Origin: Paractinoplanes aksuensis
Lineage (GTDB): Bacteria > Actinomycetota > Actinomycetes > Mycobacteriales > Micromonosporaceae
Direction of reading: 5' to 3'
Length of the DNA: 64,000 bases
Assembly: GCF_024137025.1 (NCBI RefSeq)
Contig: NZ_JAMYJR010000001.1
Span: forward strand, 248,001-312,000
The notes below the pieces were generated by a model, which was not told where the DNA came from, searched no databases, and was given only the letters and a program-made list of their open reading frames with translations. Positions 15,289 to 23,980 of the stretch are shown here, in pieces (positions within the stretch are counted from its first letter, which is position 1; each line of letters opens with the position of its first letter). Position numbers and translations under genes: made by a program.

Positions 15289-16611
15289 ATGACTGCAACA
15301 CCTGTCGCGGCGGAGCCCACGACCGGGCCGCCGGCGGTGCCGAAGCCCCCACGCAACCGCTACATCGACACGCTGCGTGCGCTCGCCATCGTGCGCGTCG
15401 TGGTCTACCACGCGTTCGGCTGGGCCTGGCTGACCTACGTGCTGCCGGCCATGGGCGTCATGTTCGCGATCGCCGGTTCGCTGATGGCGGCGTCGCTGGC
15501 CAAGTCGGGCGCGCGCAAGGCGGTGTGGTCGCGCATCCGCCGTCTGCTGCCCGCGCTGTGGACCTTCGCCGCGGTCGCGCTGCCGATCATGTTCTGGCAC
15601 GGCTGGTCGGCCAGCGACCCGGACCACCCGCTGCACAAGCTCAACCTGCTCTTCTGGCTGTTCCCGCTCGAGGACCCGCCCGGCAGCACCTGGGGTGAGC
15701 CGTTCTGGGAGGTGCTCTGGTACCTCCGGGCGTACCTGATCTTCGTCCTGGTCTCGCCGATCCTGTACTTCGCGTACAAGAAGCTGGGTTGGGTCGTCGT
15801 CGCCCTGCCCGTGGCCGCCCTGGTCGCGCTGCACCTGACCGGTTTCCGCCTGCCCGACCCGATCGACGGCATCATGTGGGACTTCGTCACCTACGCCGCG
15901 TGCTGGATCGCCGGTTTCGCCCATCGCGACGGCCGTCTGCACCGGCTGCCGGCCGCGGTCTGGGCCGGGCTGACCGCGGTGATCGGCGGCATCGGCCTGT
16001 ACTGGCTGTTCACGCACCCGACGGCCTGGGGCTTCGACCTCAACGAGGAGCCCATCGCCCGTACGCTGTGGTCGCTGGCCTTCGTCCTGATCGTGCTGCG
16101 CTTCCGCCCGACGCTGGCCGTGCTCGACAAGGCCAACTTCAAGTGGCTGGCCGAGTCGGTCCGCGTGATCAACGCCCGGGCCATCACGATCTATCTGTGG
16201 CACTTCCCGCTGATCACGGTGGGTGCGCTCGTGCTCGAGCACTACGAGGTGCCGTGGGCGACGTTCCAGTACATCGTGTGGATGCTGGTCCTCGAGACCG
16301 CGCTCGTGCTGGTCGCCGTCCTGCTGTTCGGCTGGGTCGAGGACGTGTCGGCCAAGCGCAAGGCGTCCCTGTGGCCGGCCGCTTCGCCGGCCCTGGCCGG
16401 GACTTCGGTAACCCCGGCCGCGCCGGTTGCGGCTTCCCCGCGTACGCCGGAAAGCCCGGCGGCCGGCAACGCCGTGAGCCCTGGTCATGGCAGCGGAGTG
16501 AGCGTCGACTTCACGGGAACGCCGGCCCCGCCGACCGGGACCGTCTACGGAAGCCGCGCGAGTGGTTCGGCCCGCGTGCCCGGCCTCGACCCGGAGAACC
16601 GCCAGAACTGA
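15289..16611 (+). CDS. Membrane acyltransferase, acyltransferase-3 family
   Basis: 440 residues with about ten membrane helices. The N-terminal helix carries the family histidine (RVVVYHAFGW; the family usually has R..H/D in this place), and the sequence shows the repeated hydrophobic pattern of OafA/OpgC-type enzymes that transfer acetyl or other acyl groups to extracytoplasmic sugars or lipids. The last 70 residues are Ala/Pro/Ser-rich and probably disordered. ATG 15289 follows GGCGGAGG by 7 bases; an earlier GTG in frame lacks one. It stands alone between small gaps, ends in a strong hairpin, and its acceptor is unknown. Confidence 0.88.
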   Translation: MTATPVAAEPTTGPPAVPKPPRNRYIDTLRALAIVRVVVYHAFGWAWLTYVLPAMGVMFAIAGSLMAASLAKSGARKAVWSRIRRLLPALWTFAAVALPIMFWHGWSASDPDHPLHKLNLLFWLFPLEDPPGSTWGEPFWEVLWYLRAYLIFVLVSPILYFAYKKLGWVVVALPVAALVALHLTGFRLPDPIDGIMWDFVTYAACWIAGFAHRDGRLHRLPAAVWAGLTAVIGGIGLYWLFTHPTAWGFDLNEEPIARTLWSLAFVLIVLRFRPTLAVLDKANFKWLAESVRVINARAITIYLWHFPLITVGALVLEHYEVPWATFQYIVWMLVLETALVLVAVLLFGWVEDVSAKRKASLWPAASPALAGTSVTPAAPVAASPRTPESPAAGNAVSPGHGSGVSVDFTGTPAPPTGTVYGSRASGSARVPGLDPENRQN

Positions 16612-16618
16612 CACCGTC

Positions 16619-16652
16619 AGTCGCCGCCCGCCGGGATGGGCGGGCGGCGACT
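16619..16652. terminator. Bidirectional terminator hairpin
   Basis: AGTCGCCGCCCGCC (16619-16632) pairs perfectly with GGCGGGCGGCGACT (16639-16652) around a 6-base loop, between the stops of the convergent acyltransferase and lysyl oxidase-like genes. Confidence 0.85.
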
Positions 16653-16664
16653 TGGGGTGGAAGG

Positions 16665-18155
16665 TCAGCCCTTGATGCCGTTGACCGGTGGCACCGTGAG
16701 CGTCCGCTTCTTCGCGGTGCCACCGAGCACGATCTTGCGCAGCGCGGTGTTGTTGGTCGTGCTCAGCTCGCTCAGCTTGCCGGCCGGGTTGGCCTTGACC
16801 TGGATGTAGTACGTGCCGTTGGGCAACCCGGTGATGTCGAACGACTGCCCCGGCCGGTCCTGTGTGTAGGTGTCACCGTTGCCGATGTCGAGCACCTCGC
16901 GCACCCCGACCGACGACGCGAGCCCGCACGACGTCTCGAGGTCGGTGTTCAGCGGCCGCCACTTGGCCAGCGGGATCGTGTAGTCGACCTGGTCGGTGTT
17001 GGCCAGGCAGAACGCCTCCTTGCCGCTGCGCACGGCGACCTTCTTGTCCGCCTTGAGCAGGGTGTACTGAGCGAAGTCGGTGAAGTGCCAGTGCTCGTGC
17101 CCGGCCCGCGCGTCCCACTCCATCGTCCCGGCCGGCACGGCGCCGACCTGGTTGCCCTGGGCGTCGAAGAAGTACTGGTACGCGTCCATCAGGCCCTGCC
17201 CGCTGCGGCGGAACCCGTCGACCAGCAGCGGCGACGTGCCCGCGTTCCAGACCGTCGCGCCGAAGTTGACGTACCACTTGTTCTTGGTGCCGGGCGCGAT
17301 CGAGATGCCCCACGCGGGCAGCGAGCGCAGGTCGGGCTTGGGGCCGGTGGCCGGCGCCGCCTTGACCGTGGCCGGGCGCTTGGCGGGGACCCGGTACTCG
17401 GGCCGGTAGTCGGAGACCTGCGGGCCGTGGTGGTCGTGGTCGTTCTTCAGCGCCTTCTCGCTGAACTCGCCCTTCTTGACGGTCAGGTTGAGCGATACCG
17501 ACGCGTCCTTGGTCGCGATGGCGAAGGCCTTCCGGTACGCCTCGTTGACCGTGACCCCGACCGTGTACTTGCCGACGGGCAGGTCGAACATCTTGCCGGT
17601 CGTGGGCATGTCCTCGGTCGAGGCGGCCCATCCGGCCTGGATGCCCCACACCGAGCCCAGCGTGAACGGGTTCTCGCCTTCACAACCCATCGGGTACGGC
17701 GTCTGGGCCGGCGCCTCGGGCCGGGTTCGCACCGAGTCGTACGTGTTGGGGCAGAAGTTGGTCGTGTAGAGCCGGACCACCTTGCCCTTGGCGTCCTTGA
17801 TCGAGACGGTCGCGAACCGCTTGAGCCCGGACATGTCGGTGACGTTGGCGGCGGGCAGGCGCTTGTTGCCGCTCTTGCTGATCACGTCGGCCACGATCGG
17901 GTCGGCGTACGACTTGCGCTTGGCCCGTACCTCGATCGGCTCCTGGCCGGCGACGAAGTTGAGCCCGAGGTCGAGGCTGACCGCGAACTGGTCGCCGGCG
18001 TCGTACCGCTCGACCGTGACGTTCTTGCCGGCCGCGAGCAACCGCGCCCCGGGCGGTGTGGCGGCCGCATCCGCCACCTGGATCCCCACTACGGCCAGCG
18101 TCGCGGGCATGACCCCCGCCAGCGCTGCCAGTCCCCACCTTCGTGCTCGGCTCAC
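16665..18155 (-). CDS. Secreted lysyl oxidase-like copper protein
   Basis: 496 residues from the GTG at 18155, which is preceded by GGGGGAT. An N-terminal signal peptide (RRWGLAALAGVMPATLAVVG, then IQVADAA) directs export. The C-terminal third carries the lysyl oxidase copper motif GHEHWHFTDFAQYTL (HxHWH) and the following SGKEAFCLANTDQVDY segment, near the place of the quinone-forming lysine/tyrosine region in the family. The ending (NGTYYIQVKANPAGKLSELS) is typical too. Lysyl oxidases oxidise peptidyl lysine to allysine; bacterial substrates are poorly known. The N-terminal half (about 40-270) is beta-rich and unassigned. Together with the multicopper oxidase and CutC it adds to the copper proteins in this window. 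Confidence 0.85.
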   Translation of the reverse strand: MSRARRWGLAALAGVMPATLAVVGIQVADAAATPPGARLLAAGKNVTVERYDAGDQFAVSLDLGLNFVAGQEPIEVRAKRKSYADPIVADVISKSGNKRLPAANVTDMSGLKRFATVSIKDAKGKVVRLYTTNFCPNTYDSVRTRPEAPAQTPYPMGCEGENPFTLGSVWGIQAGWAASTEDMPTTGKMFDLPVGKYTVGVTVNEAYRKAFAIATKDASVSLNLTVKKGEFSEKALKNDHDHHGPQVSDYRPEYRVPAKRPATVKAAPATGPKPDLRSLPAWGISIAPGTKNKWYVNFGATVWNAGTSPLLVDGFRRSGQGLMDAYQYFFDAQGNQVGAVPAGTMEWDARAGHEHWHFTDFAQYTLLKADKKVAVRSGKEAFCLANTDQVDYTIPLAKWRPLNTDLETSCGLASSVGVREVLDIGNGDTYTQDRPGQSFDITGLPNGTYYIQVKANPAGKLSELSTTNNTALRKIVLGGTAKKRTLTVPPVNGIKG

Positions 18156-18250
18156 AACCGATCCCCCATGTCCCGTACGCCAATGATGTGGGCCCATCAG
18201 ATCGGGCGGCCTGTGAGCCTGCTGTGAGCCCGGAGCCGAAGTCCGTCGAA

Positions 18251-18706
18251 TCAGCGACCCGCTGTCGCGGATCCGACCGCGCCGGCTGCCGTCTCGGCGC
18301 GCTGGATCAGGCGTACGACATAGAGCAGCAGCAGGGCGAGCACGACCTCGATGCCCAGGCCGGTGCCGACGCCCAGCGCCTCGAGCAGCGAGAAGTTGTC
18401 GAAGTGGGTCACGTGGAAGAGGAAGTGCGTGGACACGTAGACCAGATACCCGACGAGCGCCGTCAGCGCGACCTTGTTGTCGAGCATGACGGCGGCGATG
18501 TAGAGCGTGGCGCACAGAGCCAGCCCGAGGCCGCCGACGTCGGAGACCAGGTGCTGGTTGTACGGCGGGTCGAGCTTGACCGTGGGGAAGTTGTCGTAGA
18601 ACGAGCGGGAGAACACGTACTGCCACAGGCTGACGAACGTCTGCAGGCCGGCCAGGGTGAACAGACCGATCCGCAGCCACTTCTTCAGGGATTGCACCGT
18701 TGTCAT
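18251..18706 (-). CDS. Small integral membrane protein
   Basis: 151 residues with four predicted helices (LRIGLFTLAGLQTFVSLWQY; GLGLALCATLYIAAVML; VALTALVGYLVYVSTHFLF; LGIEVVLALLLLYVVRL). An HFLFHVTHFDN segment supplies three histidines near a membrane boundary. I do not recognise a family with a known function. It lies 10 bp before the beta-propeller gene stop, so the two genes on this strand are probably co-transcribed. Confidence 0.7.
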   Translation of the reverse strand: MTTVQSLKKWLRIGLFTLAGLQTFVSLWQYVFSRSFYDNFPTVKLDPPYNQHLVSDVGGLGLALCATLYIAAVMLDNKVALTALVGYLVYVSTHFLFHVTHFDNFSLLEALGVGTGLGIEVVLALLLLYVVRLIQRAETAAGAVGSATAGR

Positions 18707-18716
18707 GCCAGAAGGA

Positions 18717-19748
18717 CTACCGGCGCCGCCGTTTCGTGACAGCCACCGCCAGAACGATGCCGATCAGCGCGACGACACCCGCCACGACGGCGATGTAGTT
18801 GAACGGCGCCGGAGCCGGCTCGGCGGAGGCCGCGGGCGTCGCCGGCGCGGCCGAGGACGGCGGTGGCGGTGGTGGCGAAGTCGTGGCCGCGGGGCGGTCG
18901 GGCAGGGGATAGCGCAGGATCACCGGGCTGGTGCTCTCGGAGACAGTCAGCAGCGAGCGGCCATCGGTGCTGTAGGCCACCGATTCACCCTGCGGCTCGT
19001 CGGGCAGGGCGATCGGGCGGGGTTCGCTCTCGGTCAGGGCCTTGATGACATCGCCGTCGGGCACCTCGAACTCGAACGCGTCGGCGTAGGTGCGCAGCAC
19101 GACGTGACGGCCGTCGGGCGAGGTGGCGCCGCCGGTGACGACCGCCCGGCCCAGGAACGAGAACGGGTTGCTGGTGCTGGTGAGCGGGATCGACACGTCG
19201 CCGGCCTTACGCAGTGCGGTGGTGGCACTGCTTTTCAGGGGACCAGTGGGCACGTACAGTCCGGCTGTTCCACCGCTCTTGGTGACAATGATCGGCAGGC
19301 CGGTCGGCGGGACCAGGATCGCTTCGGCGTCGTGGGCGCCGTCGGGATAGCTCAATCGGTGCAGCACCGGCCGGGCCGCTCCGGGGGACAGCTTCCACAG
19401 GGCGACCGTCGTACGGCTGCTGCTGTTGTCGCCGATGTCGGCCACCCACAGCGTGCCGTCGGCCGCCCGGCCCAGGTCCTCGGTGTCGCGCGGCCGGGAC
19501 GGGTAGCGCACGGTCTTGGTCACTTTGCACCTGGCATCGAGGAAGAAGATCCGCCGGCGGTCGGCGAAGTCGGAGCCGTCGTTGACCACCACGAAGCCGT
19601 CACCCACGGCGACCAGGCCCGACAGCTCATCCAGCCGCTCGTCACGGATCGTGCAGACCTCGGCCGGGGCGGCAGCCGCGTGGGCGGCGGCGGGTGGTGC
19701 GGTCAGCGCTCCGACGGTCGCGGCGAGGGCCAGGGCTGTTGTGCGCAC
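18717..19748 (-). CDS. Exported, C-terminally anchored beta-propeller-like protein
   Basis: 343 residues from the GTG at 19748. A signal peptide (TTALALAATVGALTAPPAAA) leads to about 250 residues of repeated beta segments typical of propellers or WD40-like/phytase-like folds (LDELSGLVAVGDGF, DTEDLGRAADGTLWVADIGD, GGATSPDGRHVVLR, GESVAYSTDGRSLLTVSEST). A Pro/Ala-rich spacer, one membrane helix (YIAVVAGVVALIGIVLAVAV) and TKRRRR form a surface anchor without an LPXTG motif. Its role may be extracellular sensing or binding; no catalytic residues are evident. It is divergent from the LacI regulator with only 24 bp between starts. Confidence 0.75.
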   Translation of the reverse strand: MRTTALALAATVGALTAPPAAAHAAAAPAEVCTIRDERLDELSGLVAVGDGFVVVNDGSDFADRRRIFFLDARCKVTKTVRYPSRPRDTEDLGRAADGTLWVADIGDNSSSRTTVALWKLSPGAARPVLHRLSYPDGAHDAEAILVPPTGLPIIVTKSGGTAGLYVPTGPLKSSATTALRKAGDVSIPLTSTSNPFSFLGRAVVTGGATSPDGRHVVLRTYADAFEFEVPDGDVIKALTESEPRPIALPDEPQGESVAYSTDGRSLLTVSESTSPVILRYPLPDRPAATTSPPPPPPSSAAPATPAASAEPAPAPFNYIAVVAGVVALIGIVLAVAVTKRRRR

Positions 19749-19772
19749 GATGACCGATTTAACATCCTGGTC

Positions 19773-20768
19773 ATGAGTCGCCCGACCATTTACGACGTGG
19801 CGCGCGAGGCGGGGGTCGCCGCCTCGACGGTTTCGCGCGCGTACGCCCGGCCGGGGCGGGTCAACGCCGACACCGCGCGGCGGATCTTCGAGGCGGCCGA
19901 AAAACTCGGATACCGTACGGCGAACGCTCTTCAACCCCGGGCCGGCGCGGTGCAGCACGCGATCGCGCTGGTCGTCGCCGATGTCACCAACCCGTTCTAC
20001 GGCGACATCATCAAGGGCGCGTACGAGGCCGCGCGCGAGGCGGGGTACCAGTTGATCCTGTCGCACACCAACGAGTCTCCCAAGGTCGAGCGACAGACCA
20101 TCGAGCAGGAGCTGGCCCAGGTCGACGGCGTGGTCATCGCCAGCTCCCGGATGACCGACTCGGCGCTGCGGATGGTGGCCAAGCAGAAGGCGGTCGTGCT
20201 GCTCAACCGCATCATCCCCGAGGCCAACTGCGTGCTCAACGACGCCGAGCGGGGCATCCGGCGGGCGGTCGAGCACCTGGCCGCGCTCGGGCACGAGAAG
20301 ATCACGTACGTGGCCGGGCCCGAGACGAGCTGGTCCGACGGCGTACGCTGGCGGGCCCTGCGACAGGGCGCGGCCGAGCTCGGCCTCGAGGCGCGGCGGC
20401 TGGGCCCGTACGAACCGACCGTGCTGGCCGGGCTGAGCGCCGCCCTGCGCGTGGTCGAGACCGACGCGACGGCCGTGCAGGCCTACAACGACCAGCTCGC
20501 CATCGGCATCGTCAAGGGCCTGTCACGCCTCGGCGTGACCGTTCCCGACCAGGTCAGCGTGGTCGGGTTCGACAACATCATCTTCGACGAGCTGGTCGAG
20601 CCGCAGCTGACCACGATCGCGTCGCCGCTCTACCGGATGGGCTTCACCGGCATGCAGAACTGCATCGCCGTCGCCCAAGGGGCCAAACCCAGCGGCCGGC
20701 CACTCGTTCTTCCCGTACGCCTCGTGGTGCGCGGTTCGACGGCCGCCCGCCGCGTCAGGGCCTACTGA
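19773..20768 (+). CDS. LacI-family transcriptional regulator
   Basis: 331 residues. The N-terminal helix-turn-helix (TIYDVAREAGVAASTVSRAY) and hinge (NALQPRAG) precede a periplasmic-binding-protein-like sugar domain (IALVVADVTNPFYGDIIKGA, VVGFDNIIFDELVEPQLTTI). It ends 14 bp into the 3' end of the LarA-family gene, facing the sugar operon at 20.7-28.9 kb tail to tail. It could govern that operon, but I see no copy of that locus's 16-bp element near this gene, so the link is only positional. Its own promoter overlaps the beta-propeller start region. Confidence 0.93.
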   Translation: MSRPTIYDVAREAGVAASTVSRAYARPGRVNADTARRIFEAAEKLGYRTANALQPRAGAVQHAIALVVADVTNPFYGDIIKGAYEAAREAGYQLILSHTNESPKVERQTIEQELAQVDGVVIASSRMTDSALRMVAKQKAVVLLNRIIPEANCVLNDAERGIRRAVEHLAALGHEKITYVAGPETSWSDGVRWRALRQGAAELGLEARRLGPYEPTVLAGLSAALRVVETDATAVQAYNDQLAIGIVKGLSRLGVTVPDQVSVVGFDNIIFDELVEPQLTTIASPLYRMGFTGMQNCIAVAQGAKPSGRPLVLPVRLVVRGSTAARRVRAY

Positions 20769-22035
20769 CCCCTCTCCCGAGGCGGAACAGCACCTCGCCC
20801 GCCCGCGGAACGACCATGGTGTCGGGGTCGGCGCCGAACGCGGCCGGGTCGATCGTCGCGGGGTCGCGGTAACCGAGGTTCACCGCGTGGCACACGTCCT
20901 CGGGGATGCCGGTGGCCAGTGTGACCCGCACCCGCAGTTGCTCCACGCCAGTTACGGCGTCGTACGTGCCGGCGCCGCGCAGGTGCGTCGAGTGGGCGAG
21001 CACGCCCCAGTGGATGTGCTCGAACCGCTCCCACTGCTTCACGAAATAGTCGCGGCAGTGGTAACCGATCTCGTGGATCTGCGGGTGGCTGGTGGCGATC
21101 TCGGTGATGTGCGGCGCGTACAGGATGACCTCGCCGCCGTCGGCCACCACCGGCTCGACCTTGTAGAAGCCCTTGGCCCCGGTCCAGATCTCGTCGTACA
21201 TGGCCGGGATGATCGACAGCACTCGGTGTACGGGCTTCTCCAGGTACGTCACGTGGGTCGCGGCGCTGATCTCGGCCGCGCTGGCCCACGAGGCGATGCA
21301 GTCGCCGAACGACACCGAGTGCAGCCGGCTGTCCTCACCGACGTCCGTCTCGGCCGTGACCACGCTGAAGGCGTACGTCTGGGCCGGGATCAGCGCCGCG
21401 CCGTCGTTGATCAGAGCGCGCACCGGGGTGAGCCCGGTCGTCCCGATGATCTCGGCCGACGTGATCAGCGCCCCCAGCCAGTGCGACACGTCGATGATCT
21501 GCTGCCCGGCCACGCCCGGGAAGAAGTACTTGTTCCCACCCGACATGCCGACCACTTCATGCGGCAGAACCGGCCCGACCACGATGGCCACGTCGTGCTC
21601 GACGACGGCCCGGTTGAGCAGCACCGGCACATCGCCACTCATCCGCCCGTCCGACAGCTCCTCGAGCCGGGCGCTCGGAATCGTCCCCAGGTCGGCGAAG
21701 GTCGCCGGATCCCACCACTCATGGTTGATCACTGTGGTGTCCGGATAGACGCCGACGTGCTCCCGTAGCGCCTCGGCCGACATCGCGCCGTGCGTGCCGA
21801 GCGCGATGAGCACGGTCAGACGTGACACCCGCCCGTGCAGCGCTTTGTGCACGGCCCCAACGAGCAGCGGCAGCGGGCAGGTGCGGGTCGCATCCGGCAC
21901 GAGCAGGCACACGCTGCGCCCGTCCAGGTCGAGCTCGCCGAGTCGCGCGCCGACGAACTCGCGGACCTCCGCATCGCCCAACACCCGGTCGGCCCCGCCC
22001 ACCCGAGCGGCCTGCCCGCTCACCACAGCAGTCAC
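20755..22035 (-). CDS. larA-like: LarA-family nickel-dependent racemase/epimerase
   Basis: 426 residues. Characterised LarA homologues racemise lactate or other 2-hydroxy acids with a nickel-pincer nucleotide; at least one is a gluconate 2-epimerase. Key residues are present with LarA-type spacing: D48-x-x-R51 in PDATRTCP, His82 in ALGTHG, His159 in LPHEVVGMSGGNK, the cofactor-linking Lys169, and the nickel ligand His185 in IIDVSHW. The spacing His159-Lys169-His185 equals 174-184-200 of the Lactiplantibacillus enzyme. The GTG start overlaps the upstream isomerase stop by 4 bp (GTGA). It is the last gene of an eight-gene sugar operon, and larE-larB-larC lie 10 kb away under a shared promoter element. 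Substrate is probably an aldonate or uronate-derived hydroxy acid rather than lactate (inference). Confidence 0.9.
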   Translation of the reverse strand: MTAVVSGQAARVGGADRVLGDAEVREFVGARLGELDLDGRSVCLLVPDATRTCPLPLLVGAVHKALHGRVSRLTVLIALGTHGAMSAEALREHVGVYPDTTVINHEWWDPATFADLGTIPSARLEELSDGRMSGDVPVLLNRAVVEHDVAIVVGPVLPHEVVGMSGGNKYFFPGVAGQQIIDVSHWLGALITSAEIIGTTGLTPVRALINDGAALIPAQTYAFSVVTAETDVGEDSRLHSVSFGDCIASWASAAEISAATHVTYLEKPVHRVLSIIPAMYDEIWTGAKGFYKVEPVVADGGEVILYAPHITEIATSHPQIHEIGYHCRDYFVKQWERFEHIHWGVLAHSTHLRGAGTYDAVTGVEQLRVRVTLATGIPEDVCHAVNLGYRDPATIDPAAFGADPDTMVVPRAGEVLFRLGRGVSRP

Positions 22036-22925
22036 TCCTCGATCCTGCCAGCCAGCGCCTTCCGGGCCCAGGCGAACGACATCCGGTGCGACTCCAGCTT
22101 CGAGTCCACCGACGGCTCGTCCACCTCGATCATGAAGTCGCCGTCGTAATCCGCCGGGATCGCCGCCAGCACCGCGTCGAAGTCGACCACACCCAGCCCG
22201 GGTTCCGCCCAGAGCCGCTTCGAAGCCGTCTTCTCGCGGTACGAACCGGCCGCACCGCCACCGTCGGCCGCGTCGCTGTCCGCGGTCGTCAGAAAGTCGG
22301 GGAACACGTCCTTGATGTGGATGCCGCCGAGCCGGTCCGCATAGCGCTCGATGAACGGCGCCGGATCGATCCCGGCCCACCGCAGGTGCCCGGTGTCCGG
22401 CCCGAACCCGATCACGTCCGCCCCCAGCTCGTCCAGCAGCCGGGTGATCTCGTGCTCGGTCTCGAAGACCCCGCCGACATGCGAGTGGTGCAACGGCCGC
22501 AACCCCTCGGCGGCCAGCGCCCGGCACACCTCCCCGCACATGTCGATCGCCCGCGACAGCCGCCCCTCGTCGAATCCGGCCCCCACCGCCGGCTGCTCGA
22601 TGCGGGCGGGGACGGCCATGGACGAGACCATCGTGCGGTCCAGGCCCAGTGCGACCTGCGTACCCGCGAACGCTTTGGCCTTTTCGACCTCGCCGGTGAC
22701 CGTGACAGTGTCGTCGAACGGCGAGTTGAACAGGCTCAGCGACGGCGCCAGCCCGTACCGCCCGATCCACGATCGATAATCGACGGCCGTCATGTCGTCC
22801 GGCACGTCGGCCTTGACCGCCGTGAAGCCGATCGCGTGGAAGTCGTTGAACGCCTCGTCGAACACCTCGCGCGTCTTGCCCGCCGACGCCCAGTACGGGA
22901 TCGGGTTGGCCGCGATCCGGCTCAT
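22032..22925 (-). CDS. Sugar phosphate isomerase/epimerase-like TIM barrel
   Basis: 297 residues of the xylose isomerase-like (AP endonuclease 2) TIM-barrel family. Metal-binding and sugar-binding segments are visible: LHHSHVGGVFET, GFGPDTGHLRWAG, GGIHIKDVFPDF and DGDFMIEVDEPS, supplying His, Glu and Asp ligands. Members isomerise or epimerise keto-sugars or inosose, often next to Gfo/Idh dehydrogenases. Starts and stops overlap both neighbours by 4 bp. It is one of two such enzymes in this operon; the two are only distantly similar. Confidence 0.87.
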   Translation of the reverse strand: MSRIAANPIPYWASAGKTREVFDEAFNDFHAIGFTAVKADVPDDMTAVDYRSWIGRYGLAPSLSLFNSPFDDTVTVTGEVEKAKAFAGTQVALGLDRTMVSSMAVPARIEQPAVGAGFDEGRLSRAIDMCGEVCRALAAEGLRPLHHSHVGGVFETEHEITRLLDELGADVIGFGPDTGHLRWAGIDPAPFIERYADRLGGIHIKDVFPDFLTTADSDAADGGGAAGSYREKTASKRLWAEPGLGVVDFDAVLAAIPADYDGDFMIEVDEPSVDSKLESHRMSFAWARKALAGRIEE

Positions 22926-23980
22926 GCCAGCCTCACCGGCTTCCCTGTCCGCGCCGACTCGTAGGCCCCGGTGATGACCGCGATCGATTGTCGATTGGTC
23001 TCCAGGTCGACCCGCAGTTCCCCGTTCCCGGCCAGCGCGTCGAGGAAGTTCAGGTACTGAAGCCGGTGCGCGTCCGACAGCTGGCCCGGGTTGGCGGCGG
23101 CCGCCGTCTCGGTGTCGCCGCCGGTGGTGACCTGGGTCGAACCCATCAGCCGCTCCTCGATCGGAGCGCCGACCGGCGTCGAGTGGAAGTACGCGAGCTG
23201 GTCGTTGTCGATGACCGCCGACCCGCGGTCGCCGTGCACGTGCAGGCGGGCGCTGAGCCCCGGGTAGGCCGAGGTGCTCGCGTGCAGCACCCCGAGCGCC
23301 CCCGACTCGAACTTGACCACGCCGGTCGCCACATCCTCCACCTCGATGCGTTCGTGGGCCAGCGTGCCTGTGTAGGCGAACACCTCGACCGGCTTCCCGA
23401 GCGCCGCGACGAGCAGGTCCACCGTGTGCACGCCCTGGTTCATGAGCGCGCCGCCGCCGTCGAGCTCCCACGTGCCCCGCCAGTCGCCGGAGTCGTAGTA
23501 GCTCTGCCCACGCCACCAGTCGATGGCCGCGATCCCCGACGACACCCGCCCGAACTCGCCGGCCCGGATCGCGGCCAGGGTCTTCTCGGTCGACGGGTCG
23601 AACCGGTGCTGCGAGATGACCGTGACCAGCGTGCCCGCCTTGTCGCGAGCCCGGATGATCTCGTCGGTCCTCGCGACCGTCACCTCGGCCGGCTTTTCGA
23701 TGATCACGTGCTTGCCCGCTTCGAGCGCCTCGATGGCGACTGTGCCGTGCAGCCCGGTCGGCGTGCACACGACCACGACGTCGATCTGCTCGGCGGCCAA
23801 AGCGTCGGCCAGCGCGGCGTACGGGCGGCCACCCCGCTCGTCCGCCAAAGAAGCGGCCCGGGACGGGACTACGTCGACCACCGCGGCCAGTTCCAGGCGG
23901 TCGGTGAGCTGGCTGGTGACCAGGCCGTGCTGGCGTCCGATCACGCCCGCGCCGACGATGGCGAACTTCGGGACACTCAT
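22922..23980 (-). CDS. Gfo/Idh/MocA family NAD(P)-dependent oxidoreductase
   Basis: 352 residues. An N-terminal Rossmann fold (FAIVGAGVIGRQHG) is followed by the family EKP motif (HVIIEKPAEVT) and a C-terminal alpha/beta substrate domain with ALMNQGVHTVDLLVAALGKP, the usual catalytic Asp/His region. Such enzymes oxidise or reduce sugars, inositols or their acids at a ring carbon. It is coupled by 4-bp overlaps to TIM-barrel isomerases on both sides, which suggests an oxidise-isomerise-reduce sequence on the imported sugar. Confidence 0.92.
   Translation of the reverse strand: MSVPKFAIVGAGVIGRQHGLVTSQLTDRLELAAVVDVVPSRAASLADERGGRPYAALADALAAEQIDVVVVCTPTGLHGTVAIEALEAGKHVIIEKPAEVTVARTDEIIRARDKAGTLVTVISQHRFDPSTEKTLAAIRAGEFGRVSSGIAAIDWWRGQSYYDSGDWRGTWELDGGGALMNQGVHTVDLLVAALGKPVEVFAYTGTLAHERIEVEDVATGVVKFESGALGVLHASTSAYPGLSARLHVHGDRGSAVIDNDQLAYFHSTPVGAPIEERLMGSTQVTTGGDTETAAAANPGQLSDAHRLQYLNFLDALAGNGELRVDLETNRQSIAVITGAYESARTGKPVRLA

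Noticed and set aside
15789..18227. Long plus-strand frame across the lysyl oxidase-like gene
   Set aside because: It covers an acyltransferase gene in another frame and the lysyl oxidase gene in antisense, with low-complexity composition and no domain.
19773..20768. LacI at 19.8 kb as the proven regulator of the lar/uronate element
   Set aside because: It is only nearby and convergent. No copy of the 16-bp element lies near it, and direct repeats spaced by 10 bp are not the usual LacI palindrome.
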